Positions 21,256 through 30,148 of a DNA stretch of 64,000 bases are shown here, in pieces (within the stretch, counting starts at the first letter, position 1; the number at the start of each line of letters is the position of its first letter). A program made the translations under genes and the position numbers. The notes below the pieces were generated by a model. The model was not told the DNA's origin, searched no databases, and saw nothing but the letters and a program-made list of their open reading frames with translations. Origin of the DNA: Streptomyces sp. NRRL S-337 (GTDB lineage: Bacteria; Actinomycetota; Actinomycetes; Streptomycetales; Streptomycetaceae); NCBI RefSeq assembly GCF_000720175.1, contig NZ_JOIX01000002.1:328806-392805 (forward strand), in the 5' to 3' direction.

Positions 21256-22173
21256 TCACAGCACCCGGGGCAGTCCCGTCACCGCCATCACGAGCGAGTA
21301 CAGCGAGGTCGTGGCCGTGATGAACAGCCGGTTGTTCTTGGGACCGCCGAAGGCGATGTTGGAGACCGGTTCGGGTACGCGGAGCCTTCCGATGAGGGTG
21401 CCGTCGGGGTGGTAGCAGTGCACGCCGTCGTCGAACGCGGCGGCCCACAGCCGTCCCTGGTCGTCGAAGCGGATGTTGTCGAAGCCGCCGTCGGTGCGCT
21501 CCGCGAAGACCTTGCCGTCCGAGAGGGTGCCGTCCTCGCGGACGTCGAAGACGCGGATGTGCCGGGCTCGCGTGTCGGCGACGTACAACTGCCGTTCGTC
21601 GGGCGAGAAGACCAGGCCGTTCGGTCCGCCGAAACCGTCCGCGACCCGGTGGACCCCGCCCGTGACGGGGTCGATCCGGTAGACGTCGCAGGTGCCGAGC
21701 TCGCTCTCGGCGCGGTGCCCCTCGTAGTCACTGGTGATCCCGAAGTCGGGGTCGGTGAACCAGACCGAGCCGTCGGAGCGTACGACAGCGTCGTTCGGGC
21801 TGTTGAGGCGCTTGCCCTCGAAGCGGTCGGCGAGCACGGTGACGCGGCCGTCGGGTTCGGTGCGGGTGACCCGGCGGTTGCCCTGCTCACAGCTCACCAG
21901 CCGGCCCTCGCGGTCGAGGGTGTTGCCGTTGATGTGTCCGGCCGGGGAGCGGAAGACCCCGATCGCACCGGTCGACTCGTCCCAGCGCAGCAGCCGGTCG
22001 TTGGGGATGTCGCTCCAGATCAGCTGCCGCCAGGCAGGCAGATAGAGCGGCCCCTCGGCCCAGCGGCAGTCCGCGTGCAACTGTTCGAGCCGTGCGTCGC
22101 CGTTGGCGCACCTCCCGGTACGGAAGCGCTCGTCCAGAACCTCGTACGGAGTGGGGCACAACTCGCCAGACAT
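21256..22173 (-). CDS. SMP-30/gluconolactonase family protein
   Basis: 305 residues from ATG 22173 (GAAGGG 6 nt upstream; ATG 22179 is the alternative). Six-bladed propeller hydrolase; metal-site text: Glu in WAEGPLYL, Asn in LNSPNDAVVRSDG, Asp/Asn in GPNGLVFSPDE, and Asp in DNIRFDDQGRLWAA. Members hydrolyse sugar lactones or other lactones with a divalent metal. Divergent from an Lrp-type regulator, which probably controls it. Cytosolic, complete. Confidence 0.92.
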   Translation of the reverse strand: MSGELCPTPYEVLDERFRTGRCANGDARLEQLHADCRWAEGPLYLPAWRQLIWSDIPNDRLLRWDESTGAIGVFRSPAGHINGNTLDREGRLVSCEQGNRRVTRTEPDGRVTVLADRFEGKRLNSPNDAVVRSDGSVWFTDPDFGITSDYEGHRAESELGTCDVYRIDPVTGGVHRVADGFGGPNGLVFSPDERQLYVADTRARHIRVFDVREDGTLSDGKVFAERTDGGFDNIRFDDQGRLWAAAFDDGVHCYHPDGTLIGRLRVPEPVSNIAFGGPKNNRLFITATTSLYSLVMAVTGLPRVL

Positions 22174-22249
22174 GGTCATCCCTTCGATAGCTTCAGTCGA
22201 ACCACATTCGCAGAGATACTAGTGTGCCCGAACCAGATATGGTGGCGAT

Positions 22250-22711
22250 ATGGGAATGGTTCATAAGGAGCTCGTGGACGACATCGACCGGGCGCTGATC
22301 GCGGAGCTTCAGCGTGATGCCGGCCAGGCCTACGCCGCGCTCGGCAAGGCGGTCGGACTGTCGGCCGGCGCGGCTCACGAGCGCGTACGCAAGCTCCGCG
22401 AGCGTGGCGTCATCCGCCACACCACCGTGGACGTCGACCCGGCCGCCCTCGGGCGGGGCGTGCTCGCCTTCGTCATGGTCGACTCGTCGGCCTGGATGGG
22501 GGACGCGGCCGCATCCTTCGCCGCCATTCCCGAGATTCAGGAAGCGCACATCATCGCGGGCGCCGCCTCCGTCCTCGTCAAGGTGCGCACGGCCACCACG
22601 GAGGAGTTGCAGCACGTCCTGCGGCGCCTCTACGCGATCGAGGGCGTGAGCGGGACTCAGGCGACGGTCGTGCTGGAGACCTTCTTCGAACGGCCGGTCA
22701 GCGCCGATTGA
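22250..22711 (+). CDS. Lrp/AsnC family transcriptional regulator
   Basis: 153 residues from ATG 22250. N-terminal helix-turn-helix: DDIDRALIAELQRDAGQAYA and SAGAAHERVRKLRERGVI. C-terminal RAM-like ligand domain: LGRGVLAFVMVDSS, HIIAGAASVLVKVRT and TQATVVLETFFERPV. Divergent from the SMP-30 gene with 76 bp between starts, so it is the likely regulator of that lactonase. The ligand is unknown but presumably related to the lactonase substrate or an amino acid. Confidence 0.92.
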   Translation: MGMVHKELVDDIDRALIAELQRDAGQAYAALGKAVGLSAGAAHERVRKLRERGVIRHTTVDVDPAALGRGVLAFVMVDSSAWMGDAAASFAAIPEIQEAHIIAGAASVLVKVRTATTEELQHVLRRLYAIEGVSGTQATVVLETFFERPVSAD

Positions 22712-22768
22712 TCGCCTCGGGGCCGGGTGGTTGCTCGTGGGTGAAGGGCGCCCGGCCCACGTCCGGCC

Positions 22769-23251
22769 TCACCCGGGGCCGGCCTCCACCTCCAGGTGGC
22801 GGCGGCCGCCCGGGCCGCGGACTTCCAGGGCCTCGAAGCCCCAGTCGCGCAGTACCTGCCGGCACCGCAGGAGGCTCTCCCGCTCCTGGTAGCGGGCACC
22901 ACTGCCCCGCGGCCCGACCCACCGCACCACCACCAGCCCCGCCCGCTCCCCGTCATCCGTGCGGTAGCCGGTCCGCGCCGGTTCGCCGTCCTCGCAGACG
23001 GCTGACGGCGCCATGCCCGCGGCCTCCAGAAGCAGGCTCACCGTGCGCAGCAGCTGGCGCCGCTCCCACTCGGCGGGACGCGTCTGCGGCTCGGGACCGG
23101 AGTTGGCCAGACGGCGGATGCTCCGGATGCCGTCGAGCGCCACGCGCAGCTCGGCCGCCCGCGCACCGGTCTCCCCCTCCTCCACGGCGTCACGGCGTTC
23201 AGCACCTGTGCGTACGCGCAGGCCGTCCGCCTGGCTGTCCCGGTCGTTCAT
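22769..23251 (-). CDS. Hypothetical protein
   Basis: 160 residues from ATG 23251. Charged, soluble, no signal peptide. Contains a helical middle (WERRQLLRTVSLLLEAAGM) and a beta-rich end (GLVVVRWVGPRG, CRQVLRDWGFEALEVRGP). Codon bias is good, but no family was recognised. Convergent with the Lrp gene and divergent from the truncated HEAT-like gene. Confidence 0.6.
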   Translation of the reverse strand: MNDRDSQADGLRVRTGAERRDAVEEGETGARAAELRVALDGIRSIRRLANSGPEPQTRPAEWERRQLLRTVSLLLEAAGMAPSAVCEDGEPARTGYRTDDGERAGLVVVRWVGPRGSGARYQERESLLRCRQVLRDWGFEALEVRGPGGRRHLEVEAGPG

Positions 23252-23398
23252 CGATCGTCACCTGGCCCGGTTCGTTCGGTTCCCACCGGCACGAACGGTA
23301 CGCATGAGCGAGCCGGCACGCGGAGCGATCGTCCGGGATGCGGACCCTTACCCCGATATTCGATCGCACGAACGAATCATCCCGGGCACAATGCGCGC

Positions 23399-24283
23399 AT
23401 GCCGACCACCGCGGAGCACTTGCGCTCCGCACTCGAACCGCTGCCGTTCCCCGCCCGCCTCTCCCTCACCGCGAGGACGGCCCATCGGCTGGCGGAGGAG
23501 GGCCAACTCGCCCCGGTGCTCGCCGATTTGGACGGGCGGGGGCCGTACGAGCGGCGGCTCGCAGCATTGGCCGCCCTCGCCGGGGAGGACGCCGGGTTCC
23601 TCGCCGGGCGGCTCGCCGATCCCGACCCGGTCGTCGCCGGTTACGCCCGGCGCGCCGCCCGCCTGCTGCCGGTGCCGGACGAGGCGGTGGAGGCCGCGTA
23701 CGACGAGGCACCGGCCGTGCTGCGGCACCGGCTGGCCCGCCTGCTCGCCGCCGGCGGACGCACCGCGCTCGCCGAACGGCTGGTGGTGCGGCTGCGCGCG
23801 GACTGGGGCGACGCCGAGGCCGCGCGCCTGCTGCCGGCCTGTACCACCGCCTTCGTGGCGGGGCACCTCCCCGAGCTCGCGCACGCCGTCGACAGCTGGA
23901 CAGGACTCGCGCGCCGGCATCCCGACCCGGTGCTGGACCACGCCGAAGCCGCCCTGGCCGAACGCGCCGGCGAACGGCAGCGGGAGGACTGGTGGCGGCT
24001 GCACGCCACGGCGGTCGCCGTGCTCGCGCCGCTGCGCCCCGAGCGGGTGCTGACGCTGCTGGAGCGGTACGGGCCCGAAGGCCTGCCGCGCCCGCTGCAC
24101 ACCGGGCTCGGCGCCCTGGTCGACGCGGACGCCGAGCGGGTCGTCCGCTGGCTGACCTCCCCCGACCGGTACCTACCGCGCCATGAACAAGCCTCGGCTG
24201 GCCCGAGGAATGGCGGTCACTCCTGCGCTCCCTGCGCAGGCACCCGCATCCTGACGTACGCCACCAAGCGCACCGGACGGTGA
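23399..24283 (+). pseudogene. 3'-truncated HEAT-repeat-like protein
   Basis: ATG 23399 opens a helical-repeat protein: MPTTAEHLRSALEPLPFPAR, RRLAALAALAGEDAGFLAGRL, then repeated helix pairs (VAGYARRAARLLPVPD, VLRHRLARLLAAGGR, ALAERLVVRLRADWG). This pattern belongs to very long (~1000-residue) Streptomyces proteins of unknown function. Around residue 260 (TSPDRYLPR, ~24179) the family-like text stops, and 34 unrelated residues lead to a stop at 24283. The next kilobase is other gene fragments, so the 3' end has been replaced. A truncated protein could still be made. Confidence 0.6.
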
Positions 24284-24336
24284 CCGAAACGGAATGACTG
24301 GGGTGCGCCGGCTGTCGTGGCGAGTGCGGCTGCCTG

Positions 24337-24642
24337 CTAGCGGGCCGTTTCCGTCCAGCTGACCGGCAGTTCGTGGACGCCGTAGATGTTCATGTCGGTC
24401 CGGAGTTTCACCTCGGCGGCGGGAACGGCGAGTTCGAGGGTCAGGAAGCGACGCAGCAGTCCGTCGAAACCTGCGCGCATCTCGATGCGGGCCAGTTGCT
24501 GGCCGAGGCATTGGTGGACGCCGTGACCGAAGGACAGGTGACCGCGGGCCTTGCGGTGGACGTCCAGGGTGTCGGGGTCGTCGAAGCGCCGGGGGTCTCG
24601 GTTGGCGGCCAGCAGCGAGACGACGACGGTCGAGCGTTCGTG
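24337..24642 (-). pseudogene. Cytochrome P450, C-terminal remnant
   Basis: About 100 codons with the P450 heme-binding loop FGHGVHQCLGQQLARIE (thiolate Cys present), preceded by VSLLAANRDPRRFDDPD and followed by a normal end (DMNIYGVHELPVSW, stop 24337-24339). The I-helix, ExxR and everything upstream are absent; sequence above ~24642 is not P450. Not functional. Confidence 0.85.
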
Positions 24643-24685
24643 GCGGTTGCTCCGGCCACATTCTCCGACGGACCTGACACCCGCC

Positions 24686-24900
24686 TCACAGGCTCGTGTC
24701 GCGATGGGTCGGGCGGCCGTCCAGGATGGTGAGCAGCACGGGGAGGTCGGGCAGGTCGGTGGCGGGGGTGGTGAGCGGGTTGTCGGCGAGGACGGTGAGG
24801 TCGGCGCGGTGGCCGATGGCGAGCCGGCCGGCGTGGTGCTCCTCGCCCGCGGCGCGGGCGGCGTTGAGGGGCATTCCCTGCAGGGTGCCGCACGGCGCGC
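24686..24900 (-). pseudogene. Amidohydrolase family protein, C-terminal remnant
   Basis: About 65 codons ending at 24686: NAARAAGEEHHAGRLAIGHR, then ADLTVLADNPLTTPATDLPD and LLTILDGRPTHR. This is the final beta-sandwich segment of a YtcJ-like amidohydrolase (G-x-L-x-x-G-x-x-A-D-L-T/V-V motif). All metal-binding residues lie in the lost upstream part. Confidence 0.75.
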
Positions 24901-24939
24901 GGAGATCGTCGCCGCGGCGGCCGGCGTCGCCCCACACCC

Positions 24940-25083
24940 TCTCTCTACACCGGCCCCCTCGCCCGCGCCCTGCACGGCATCGACCTCGCCCTCCCTGTGG
25001 GCATCGCCGTCGCCTCGGCCCTCTACGTGGTCCTGATGCGCCGCGGCCTCACTCACAACACCCGCCACACAGCCGGCGCATAG
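24940..25083 (+). pseudogene. NCS1-type permease, C-terminal remnant
   Basis: Plus-strand frame ending with TAG at 25081-25083 encodes LYTGPLARALHGIDLALPVG, then IAVASALYVVLMRRG and a hydrophilic tail. A tryptophan-poor final transmembrane helix after 'TGPLA-ALHG-D' is characteristic of cytosine/purine/allantoin (NCS1) permeases. Only the last helix remains. Confidence 0.6.
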
Positions 25084-25312
25084 GACGGCGCGCCCTGCCG
25101 CGACGGCACGTGCGGCCGACGGCGGGACGTCGCGCGCTCCAGGGCCGCAGGAGCACCGTGGAGTTGCCGTGGCGTTGCCGTGGGCCCCGTCCACCGGCAT
25201 TCCCCCGCCTCGCCGCGCGTGGCGGCCGTCGTCCCCGCCCCGGCTGGGGAAGGATCGTCGCGGGCGCCCGCGGGCGCCATGGGTGCTGGGTGGCCGGACG
25301 GAAAGGACGGGT

Positions 25313-26506
25313 GTGCGGGACGCGGATGTGGTCATCGTCGGCGCGGGAGCGGCGGGGCTGTCGCTGGCCTACCGGCTGTGCGGCGCACCGGATGCCGGAG
25401 CACGTCGGCCGACCGTGGTGTTGGTGGACGCACCTCCTGGACCGCGAAGACCGCCGGAACGTACCTGGTGTTTCTGGGAGGCGCCGGGCGGCGACTTCGA
25501 CCGGGCGCTGACTGCCGAATGGGACGCCCTGCGGGTGTACGGACCCGACGGCACACAGCGGGTGGGGCGGCCCGCGCCGCTGCGGTACAAGATGCTGCGG
25601 TCGGGCGATTTCGCCGCCGCCGTCGAGGCCCGGCTGGCCGGGGACCCCGCCGTGCGGCGCGTCGAGGCGACGGTGACGGCGGTGCGCGACACCGCCGACG
25701 GCGCCGAGGTGCGGGGGTGCGATGCTGCGGGGCGCCCGGTGGCGCTGCGGGCCCGCTGGGCCTTCGACTCCCGCCCGGGGCAACTGCTCCCGCCCGCCCG
25801 CACCACGCTGCGGCAGCACTTCCGGGGCTGGTTCGTCCGTACCCGCAGAGCGGTCTTCGACCCGGATGTGGCGGACTGGATGGACTTCCGCGTTCCGCAA
25901 CCGGCCCACGGCCTCGCGTTCGGGTACGTCCTTCCGCTGGACCCGCACACGGCGCTGGTGGAGTACACCCGGTTCTCCCGGCGGCCGCTGGCGGTCGCCG
26001 ACTACGAAAGGGCGTTGCGCCACTACACCGACGAGGTGCGCAAGCTCGGTCCGTTCGAGATCACGGGTGCGGAACAGGGCGTCATCCCGATGACCGACGG
26101 CCGGTTTCCGCACCGGGCGGGGCGCTCGGTCTTCCGCATCGGGACCGCCGGCGGCGCCACCCGCCCGTCGACCGGCTACACCTTCGCCGCGGTGCAGCGC
26201 CAGACCGCGGGCCTCGCCGCCGCGCTCCGGCGGCCCGGGGCGCCCCTGCCGCCGCCGGTGCACAGCCGTTGGGCCCGGGCGCTGGACGCCGTGCTGCTGC
26301 GCGGGCTGGACAGCGGGCGGGTGGACGGCGCCGCGTTCTTCAGCGACCTGTTCGGCGCGGTGCCCACCGAGCGTCTGCTGCGGTTCCTCGACGGTCGTTC
26401 CCGGCTCTGGGAGGACCTGACCATCGGGTTGCGCACGCCCGTGCTCCCCATGCTCCGTACCGTCGCCGAACTCCCGCTGCTGCCCCGAAAGTCCGCCCCG
26501 TGGTGA
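25313..26506 (+). CDS. crtY: Lycopene beta-cyclase
   Basis: 397 residues from GTG 25313, chosen for AAAGGA 5 nt upstream and because the dinucleotide fold then starts at residue 5 (DVVIVGAGAAGLSLAYRL). ERTWCFWE and the internal FGYVLPLDPHTALVEYTRFS are typical of CrtY-type FAD-dependent cyclases, which convert lycopene to beta-carotene. The C-terminus (FLDGRSRLWEDLTIGLRTP) is complete. crtU follows 28 nt later, so the two are cotranscribed and convergent with the crtI-crtB-Rieske group. Confidence 0.93.
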   Translation: MRDADVVIVGAGAAGLSLAYRLCGAPDAGARRPTVVLVDAPPGPRRPPERTWCFWEAPGGDFDRALTAEWDALRVYGPDGTQRVGRPAPLRYKMLRSGDFAAAVEARLAGDPAVRRVEATVTAVRDTADGAEVRGCDAAGRPVALRARWAFDSRPGQLLPPARTTLRQHFRGWFVRTRRAVFDPDVADWMDFRVPQPAHGLAFGYVLPLDPHTALVEYTRFSRRPLAVADYERALRHYTDEVRKLGPFEITGAEQGVIPMTDGRFPHRAGRSVFRIGTAGGATRPSTGYTFAAVQRQTAGLAAALRRPGAPLPPPVHSRWARALDAVLLRGLDSGRVDGAAFFSDLFGAVPTERLLRFLDGRSRLWEDLTIGLRTPVLPMLRTVAELPLLPRKSAPW

Positions 26507-26534
26507 CCGGGGCGGCCCGCCACCGGGAGGAACC

Positions 26535-28100
26535 ATGAACGCTCGGTACGTGCCCTCGTCCCCCACGGCCGGCCGGCGCGGCCGCGACCGCCGCGCGCGG
26601 GTGCTGCACGGGCCCCCGGGTGCCGCACGGGCGGCGGCCGACGGGCCGCCCGCGGTGGCGGTGATCGGCGGCGGCATCGCCGGCCTGACGGCCGCCACGG
26701 CGCTGGCCGAGCGCGGGGTGCGGGTGACGCTGTACGAGCGCGAAGGCGTCCTCGGGGGCCGGCTGGCGGGCTGGCCGGTGCGGCTCGCCGACGGCTCGGC
26801 GGCGACCATGAGCCGGGGATTCCACGCCTTCTTCCCCCAGTACTACAACCTGCGGGGGCTGCTGCGGCGCATCGACCCGGGACTGCGAGTGCTGCGACGG
26901 CTCCCGGACTATCCGCTGCTGCACCGCTCGGGCACCCGCGACAGCTTCGCCCGCGTACCGCGCACACCGCCCTGGAGCGCCCTGGGTTTCATGGCCCTCA
27001 GCCCGACCTTCGCCTGGCGGGACCTGGCCCGGATGCGCCCCGGCGCGGCCCTGCCGCTGCTCGACGTCCGGGTGCCGCAGATCTACCAGCGGCTCGACGG
27101 AACCAGCGCCTGGGACCTGCTGGCCCGCATCGGCTTCCCCAAGGCCGCGCGCCACCTCGCGTTCGAGGTGTTCTCCCGGAGCTTCTTCGCCGATCCTCGC
27201 CAACTGTCCGCGGCGGAAATGGCGTTGATGTTCCACATCTACTTCCTCGGGTCCAGCGAGGGGCTCCTGTTCGACGTGCCCGCGGAGCCGTACCCGCAGG
27301 CGCTGTGGGCTCCGCTCGCCCGGTACCTGGAAGGGCACGGCGTACGGCTGCGGACGGGCACGCCGGTGGAGCGCGTCGCGCCGGGGGGCGGCCGGGTGCG
27401 CGTGGCCACGGGCAGCGCGACGCACCGGTACGACGCCGTGGTGCTCGCGCTCGACACCGCCGGTCTGCGGCGGATCGTGGCGGCATCCGACGGACTGGGT
27501 GACGCCGCCTGGCGGGCGCGCATCGGGCGGCTGCGCACCGCGCCGCCGTTCCTGGTGTCCCGGCTGTGGCTGGAGCGGCGGGTGGCCCCCGACCGCCCCG
27601 GCTTCCTGGGCACCAGCGGCTTCGGTTCGCTGGACAACATCAGCGTGCTGGAACGCTGGGAGGGCGAGGCCGCCCGCTGGTCCGGCCGCACCGGCGGTTC
27701 CGTCCTCGAACTGCACGCCTACGCGGTGCGGCCGGACGCCGACCGGGCACACGAACAGCGCCGTCTGGTCGAGCAGTTGCACACCGTCTACCCGGAGACC
27801 CGCGGGGTGCGGATCGTCGACCAGCGCCACGAGTGGCGGGCCGACTGTCCGCTGTTCGCGGTGGGCGGCTACGCCGACCGGCCCACCGTCCACACTCCCG
27901 ACCCCCGGGTGGTGGTCGCCGGCGACCTGGTGCGCACGGCGCTGCCGGTGGCGCTGATGGAGCGCGCGGCGACCACCGGGTTCCTGGCGGCCAACGCCCT
28001 GTTGGCCCGCTGGGGCGTGCGCGGTCACCCCCTGTGGACCGTGCCGGACAAGGGACGGGTGGCGGCACTGCGGTGGGCGGCCGGACGCGCCGGACGCTGA
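26535..28100 (+). CDS. crtU: Carotene beta-ring desaturase/methyltransferase (isorenieratene synthase)
   Basis: 521 residues from ATG 26535 (GGGAGGA upstream). FAD-binding VAVIGGGIAGLTAATALAER (about residues 40-59), the family text SRGFHAFFPQYYNLRGLLRR, and the C-terminal FAD segment VVVAGDLVRTALPVALMERA. CrtU enzymes aromatise the beta-rings of beta-carotene while shifting a methyl group, giving isorenieratene. Together with crtY, crtB and crtI this predicts an aromatic C40 carotenoid. The first ~38 residues are an Arg/Gly/Pro-rich extension. Confidence 0.92.
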   Translation: MNARYVPSSPTAGRRGRDRRARVLHGPPGAARAAADGPPAVAVIGGGIAGLTAATALAERGVRVTLYEREGVLGGRLAGWPVRLADGSAATMSRGFHAFFPQYYNLRGLLRRIDPGLRVLRRLPDYPLLHRSGTRDSFARVPRTPPWSALGFMALSPTFAWRDLARMRPGAALPLLDVRVPQIYQRLDGTSAWDLLARIGFPKAARHLAFEVFSRSFFADPRQLSAAEMALMFHIYFLGSSEGLLFDVPAEPYPQALWAPLARYLEGHGVRLRTGTPVERVAPGGGRVRVATGSATHRYDAVVLALDTAGLRRIVAASDGLGDAAWRARIGRLRTAPPFLVSRLWLERRVAPDRPGFLGTSGFGSLDNISVLERWEGEAARWSGRTGGSVLELHAYAVRPDADRAHEQRRLVEQLHTVYPETRGVRIVDQRHEWRADCPLFAVGGYADRPTVHTPDPRVVVAGDLVRTALPVALMERAATTGFLAANALLARWGVRGHPLWTVPDKGRVAALRWAAGRAGR

Positions 28101-28148
28101 CCGCCCCCGCCCCTCGTGCCTCGGCCCGGTCAGCCCGAACAGCGGCCG

Positions 28149-29162
28149 TCAGCCCGGCCAGCGGCCGCTGTGGCGCAGCTGCCAACGGCGCTCGGCGTAC
28201 GCGAGGTCATCCCGCCACAGCCGGCCGGCGGCCGCCCGCATCAACGGGCGCACCAGCGGAGCAGCGGCGCGGGCCAGCGCGAATCCGGACCGGTCGGAGC
28301 GGGCCAGCACCGCTTCGACCACCGCGGTGCGCGGCCGGCCGCGGTCGTCCGGGGCCAGTGGCGTGGCATGGGTCTCGACCACCGACCCCGCCCCCTCGCC
28401 GTCGACGAGGTGCATCACCACCGTGCGCGGCTCCGGCGCGGTGAAACGTGCCGTCACCGGAACCACCGCGCGCCCGGCGACCTTGAAGGAGACCTCGACC
28501 AGGAACTCGTCCGGGCCCTCGGTACCGGCCTCCGTCGGTGCGCCGACCACCCTGAGGTCCACGAACGAGTAGGGGTGGAACCACGCCCCGTGCCAGGGGT
28601 CCAGCCGGTTGGCCACCACGTCCTCCGGTTCGCACTCGCCCACGGCGGTGTGCACGGCGACGAGCGTGCCGGCCGGTCCGGGCCGGGGCGGGAGCACCGG
28701 CCGCGGCAGGGGCGGTTCGCCGCCGGCCGCGTCCAGCCGGACCCAGGCGAGCACTCCGTCGTCGTGGGCGGGGAACGGTTCCCAGCCGGCGAACGCGGCG
28801 CCGTCCAGGGCCAGTCCGTGCCAGCGGCAGCGGAGCGTGCCGCAGTGCACGGCGCCCTCCGCCAGCGGCGCCCCGAGGTGCGGGCAGGCCCCCGGCCCGG
28901 CCACCAGACGCCCGGTGGCCTCGCGCCAGGCGACCACCTCGACGCCGGCCACCGTCCGGCCGAACGGCTTCCGGGGCCCGATGTCGTGGGCCGCGCCGAG
29001 CACGAACCAGTTGCCCGACGGTCGGGCGAGCGCCCTTTTCAGCGCCCCGTCGATGACGGCGGGCCGGGCGTCCCGCCAGGTGGGCCGCTGCCGCTCCCAC
29101 CGCTCGGGCCTGTGCCGCAGCCGCAGCGGGACTCGTGGCCGGTGACGGGCGCGCGGGCTCAT
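28149..29162 (-). CDS. Rieske [2Fe-2S] oxygenase in carotenoid operon (DUF5914 type)
   Basis: 337 residues from ATG 29162, overlapping the crtB stop by 4 nt (ATGA). The Rieske ligands are complete: C93-P-H95 and C112-R-W-H115 (CPHLGAPL ... [10 protein letters not shown]). Downstream, D188-x2-H191-x4-H196 ([11 protein letters not shown]) matches the mononuclear iron motif of Rieske non-heme oxygenases, so this is probably a true oxygenase and not just an electron carrier. It is translationally coupled to crtB, which places it in carotenoid metabolism; ring hydroxylation or ketolation of isorenieratene or beta-carotene is the natural guess, not shown. Electron donors are not encoded nearby. Confidence 0.88.
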   Translation of the reverse strand: MSPRARHRPRVPLRLRHRPERWERQRPTWRDARPAVIDGALKRALARPSGNWFVLGAAHDIGPRKPFGRTVAGVEVVAWREATGRLVAGPGACPHLGAPLAEGAVHCGTLRCRWHGLALDGAAFAGWEPFPAHDDGVLAWVRLDAAGGEPPLPRPVLPPRPGPAGTLVAVHTAVGECEPEDVVANRLDPWHGAWFHPYSFVDLRVVGAPTEAGTEGPDEFLVEVSFKVAGRAVVPVTARFTAPEPRTVVMHLVDGEGAGSVVETHATPLAPDDRGRPRTAVVEAVLARSDRSGFALARAAAPLVRPLMRAAAGRLWRDDLAYAERRWQLRHSGRWPG

Positions 29163-30148
29163 GCGCTCTCCTTCTGCGCCGGCTGCGGCATCCGTTCCCG
29201 CGGCGCTGCGGACGGCGGGGCGGTCAGACGGGCCGCGACGGACCGGGCCAGCCCGCCCAGTGCGGTGACCGCGCGGCGCCGGCGGGAGACCACCGCACGC
29301 CGGTGCAGCACGGCGTACCCGTCCTCGCGCACCGCGTCGAGGATGGCACCGTAGAGCACGAAGGCGGTGCGCATGCACGGACGCGACACCGGGTCGAGCA
29401 TGGCGAGGCCGGGGGCCGCCTCCCGGTAGACGCCGCGGGTGAGCTCGGCCGCGGCCGCCAGCGCCTCGGCGATACGCGGGTCCGGGCGGCCGGTGTCCCG
29501 ACTCCACCGCAGCAGTGCGCGGTCGACACCGTGCGCCGCCAGCAGATCGGCAGGCAGATAGACCCGCCCCCGGTCGAGGTCCTCTCCGACGTCCCGCAGG
29601 AAGTTGGTCAGCTGGAAGGCGACGCCGAGCGCGGCGGCGTGCGGGGCGGCTTCCTGGCGGGGGACGACGGTGCCGAGTACGGGCAGTATCTGCAGGCCGA
29701 TCACCGCCGCCGAGCCGTGCATATAGGACCGCAGGTCCGCGTAGGTCGGGTAGTCCGTGACGACCAGGTCCATCCGCATCGACGTCAGGAAGTCGGCGAA
29801 GTGGGCATGGTCGATGCCGTACGCGGCGACGGTGTGCGCCACCGCCCGGACGACCGGCTCCGGGCTCGGTTCGCCGCGCAGACCGTCCTGCAGGGTCCGG
29901 TGCAGCGCGGAGAGCGCCCGCGCGCGGTCGGCGGTGCTGCTGCCGGTTGCCGGGTCGTCCACGAGGTCGTCGGCGTGGCGGGCGAAACCGTAGAGCGCGT
30001 GCACGGCCGGCCGCCGGTCGGCCGGCAGCAGCCGGGTGGCCAGGAAGTACGTTCTGCCGTGCCGGGCGTTGAGCCGGCGGCAGTGGGCGTAGTCGGCGCG
30101 CAGCCGGGGATCGGTGATGCCCGCCGCGGTCAGTTCGCGCTCCGTCAT
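29159..30148 (-). CDS. crtB: Phytoene synthase
   Basis: 329 residues from ATG 30148, overlapping the crtI stop by 4 nt. The enzyme condenses two GGPP to phytoene. Both Asp-rich metal sites are present: [10 protein letters not shown] (residues ~55-64) and [18 protein letters not shown] (~185-202), plus YCRR-like [18 protein letters not shown] at the N-terminus. The middle gene of the crtI-crtB-Rieske operon. Confidence 0.96.
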   Translation of the reverse strand: MTERELTAAGITDPRLRADYAHCRRLNARHGRTYFLATRLLPADRRPAVHALYGFARHADDLVDDPATGSSTADRARALSALHRTLQDGLRGEPSPEPVVRAVAHTVAAYGIDHAHFADFLTSMRMDLVVTDYPTYADLRSYMHGSAAVIGLQILPVLGTVVPRQEAAPHAAALGVAFQLTNFLRDVGEDLDRGRVYLPADLLAAHGVDRALLRWSRDTGRPDPRIAEALAAAAELTRGVYREAAPGLAMLDPVSRPCMRTAFVLYGAILDAVREDGYAVLHRRAVVSRRRRAVTALGGLARSVAARLTAPPSAAPRERMPQPAQKESA

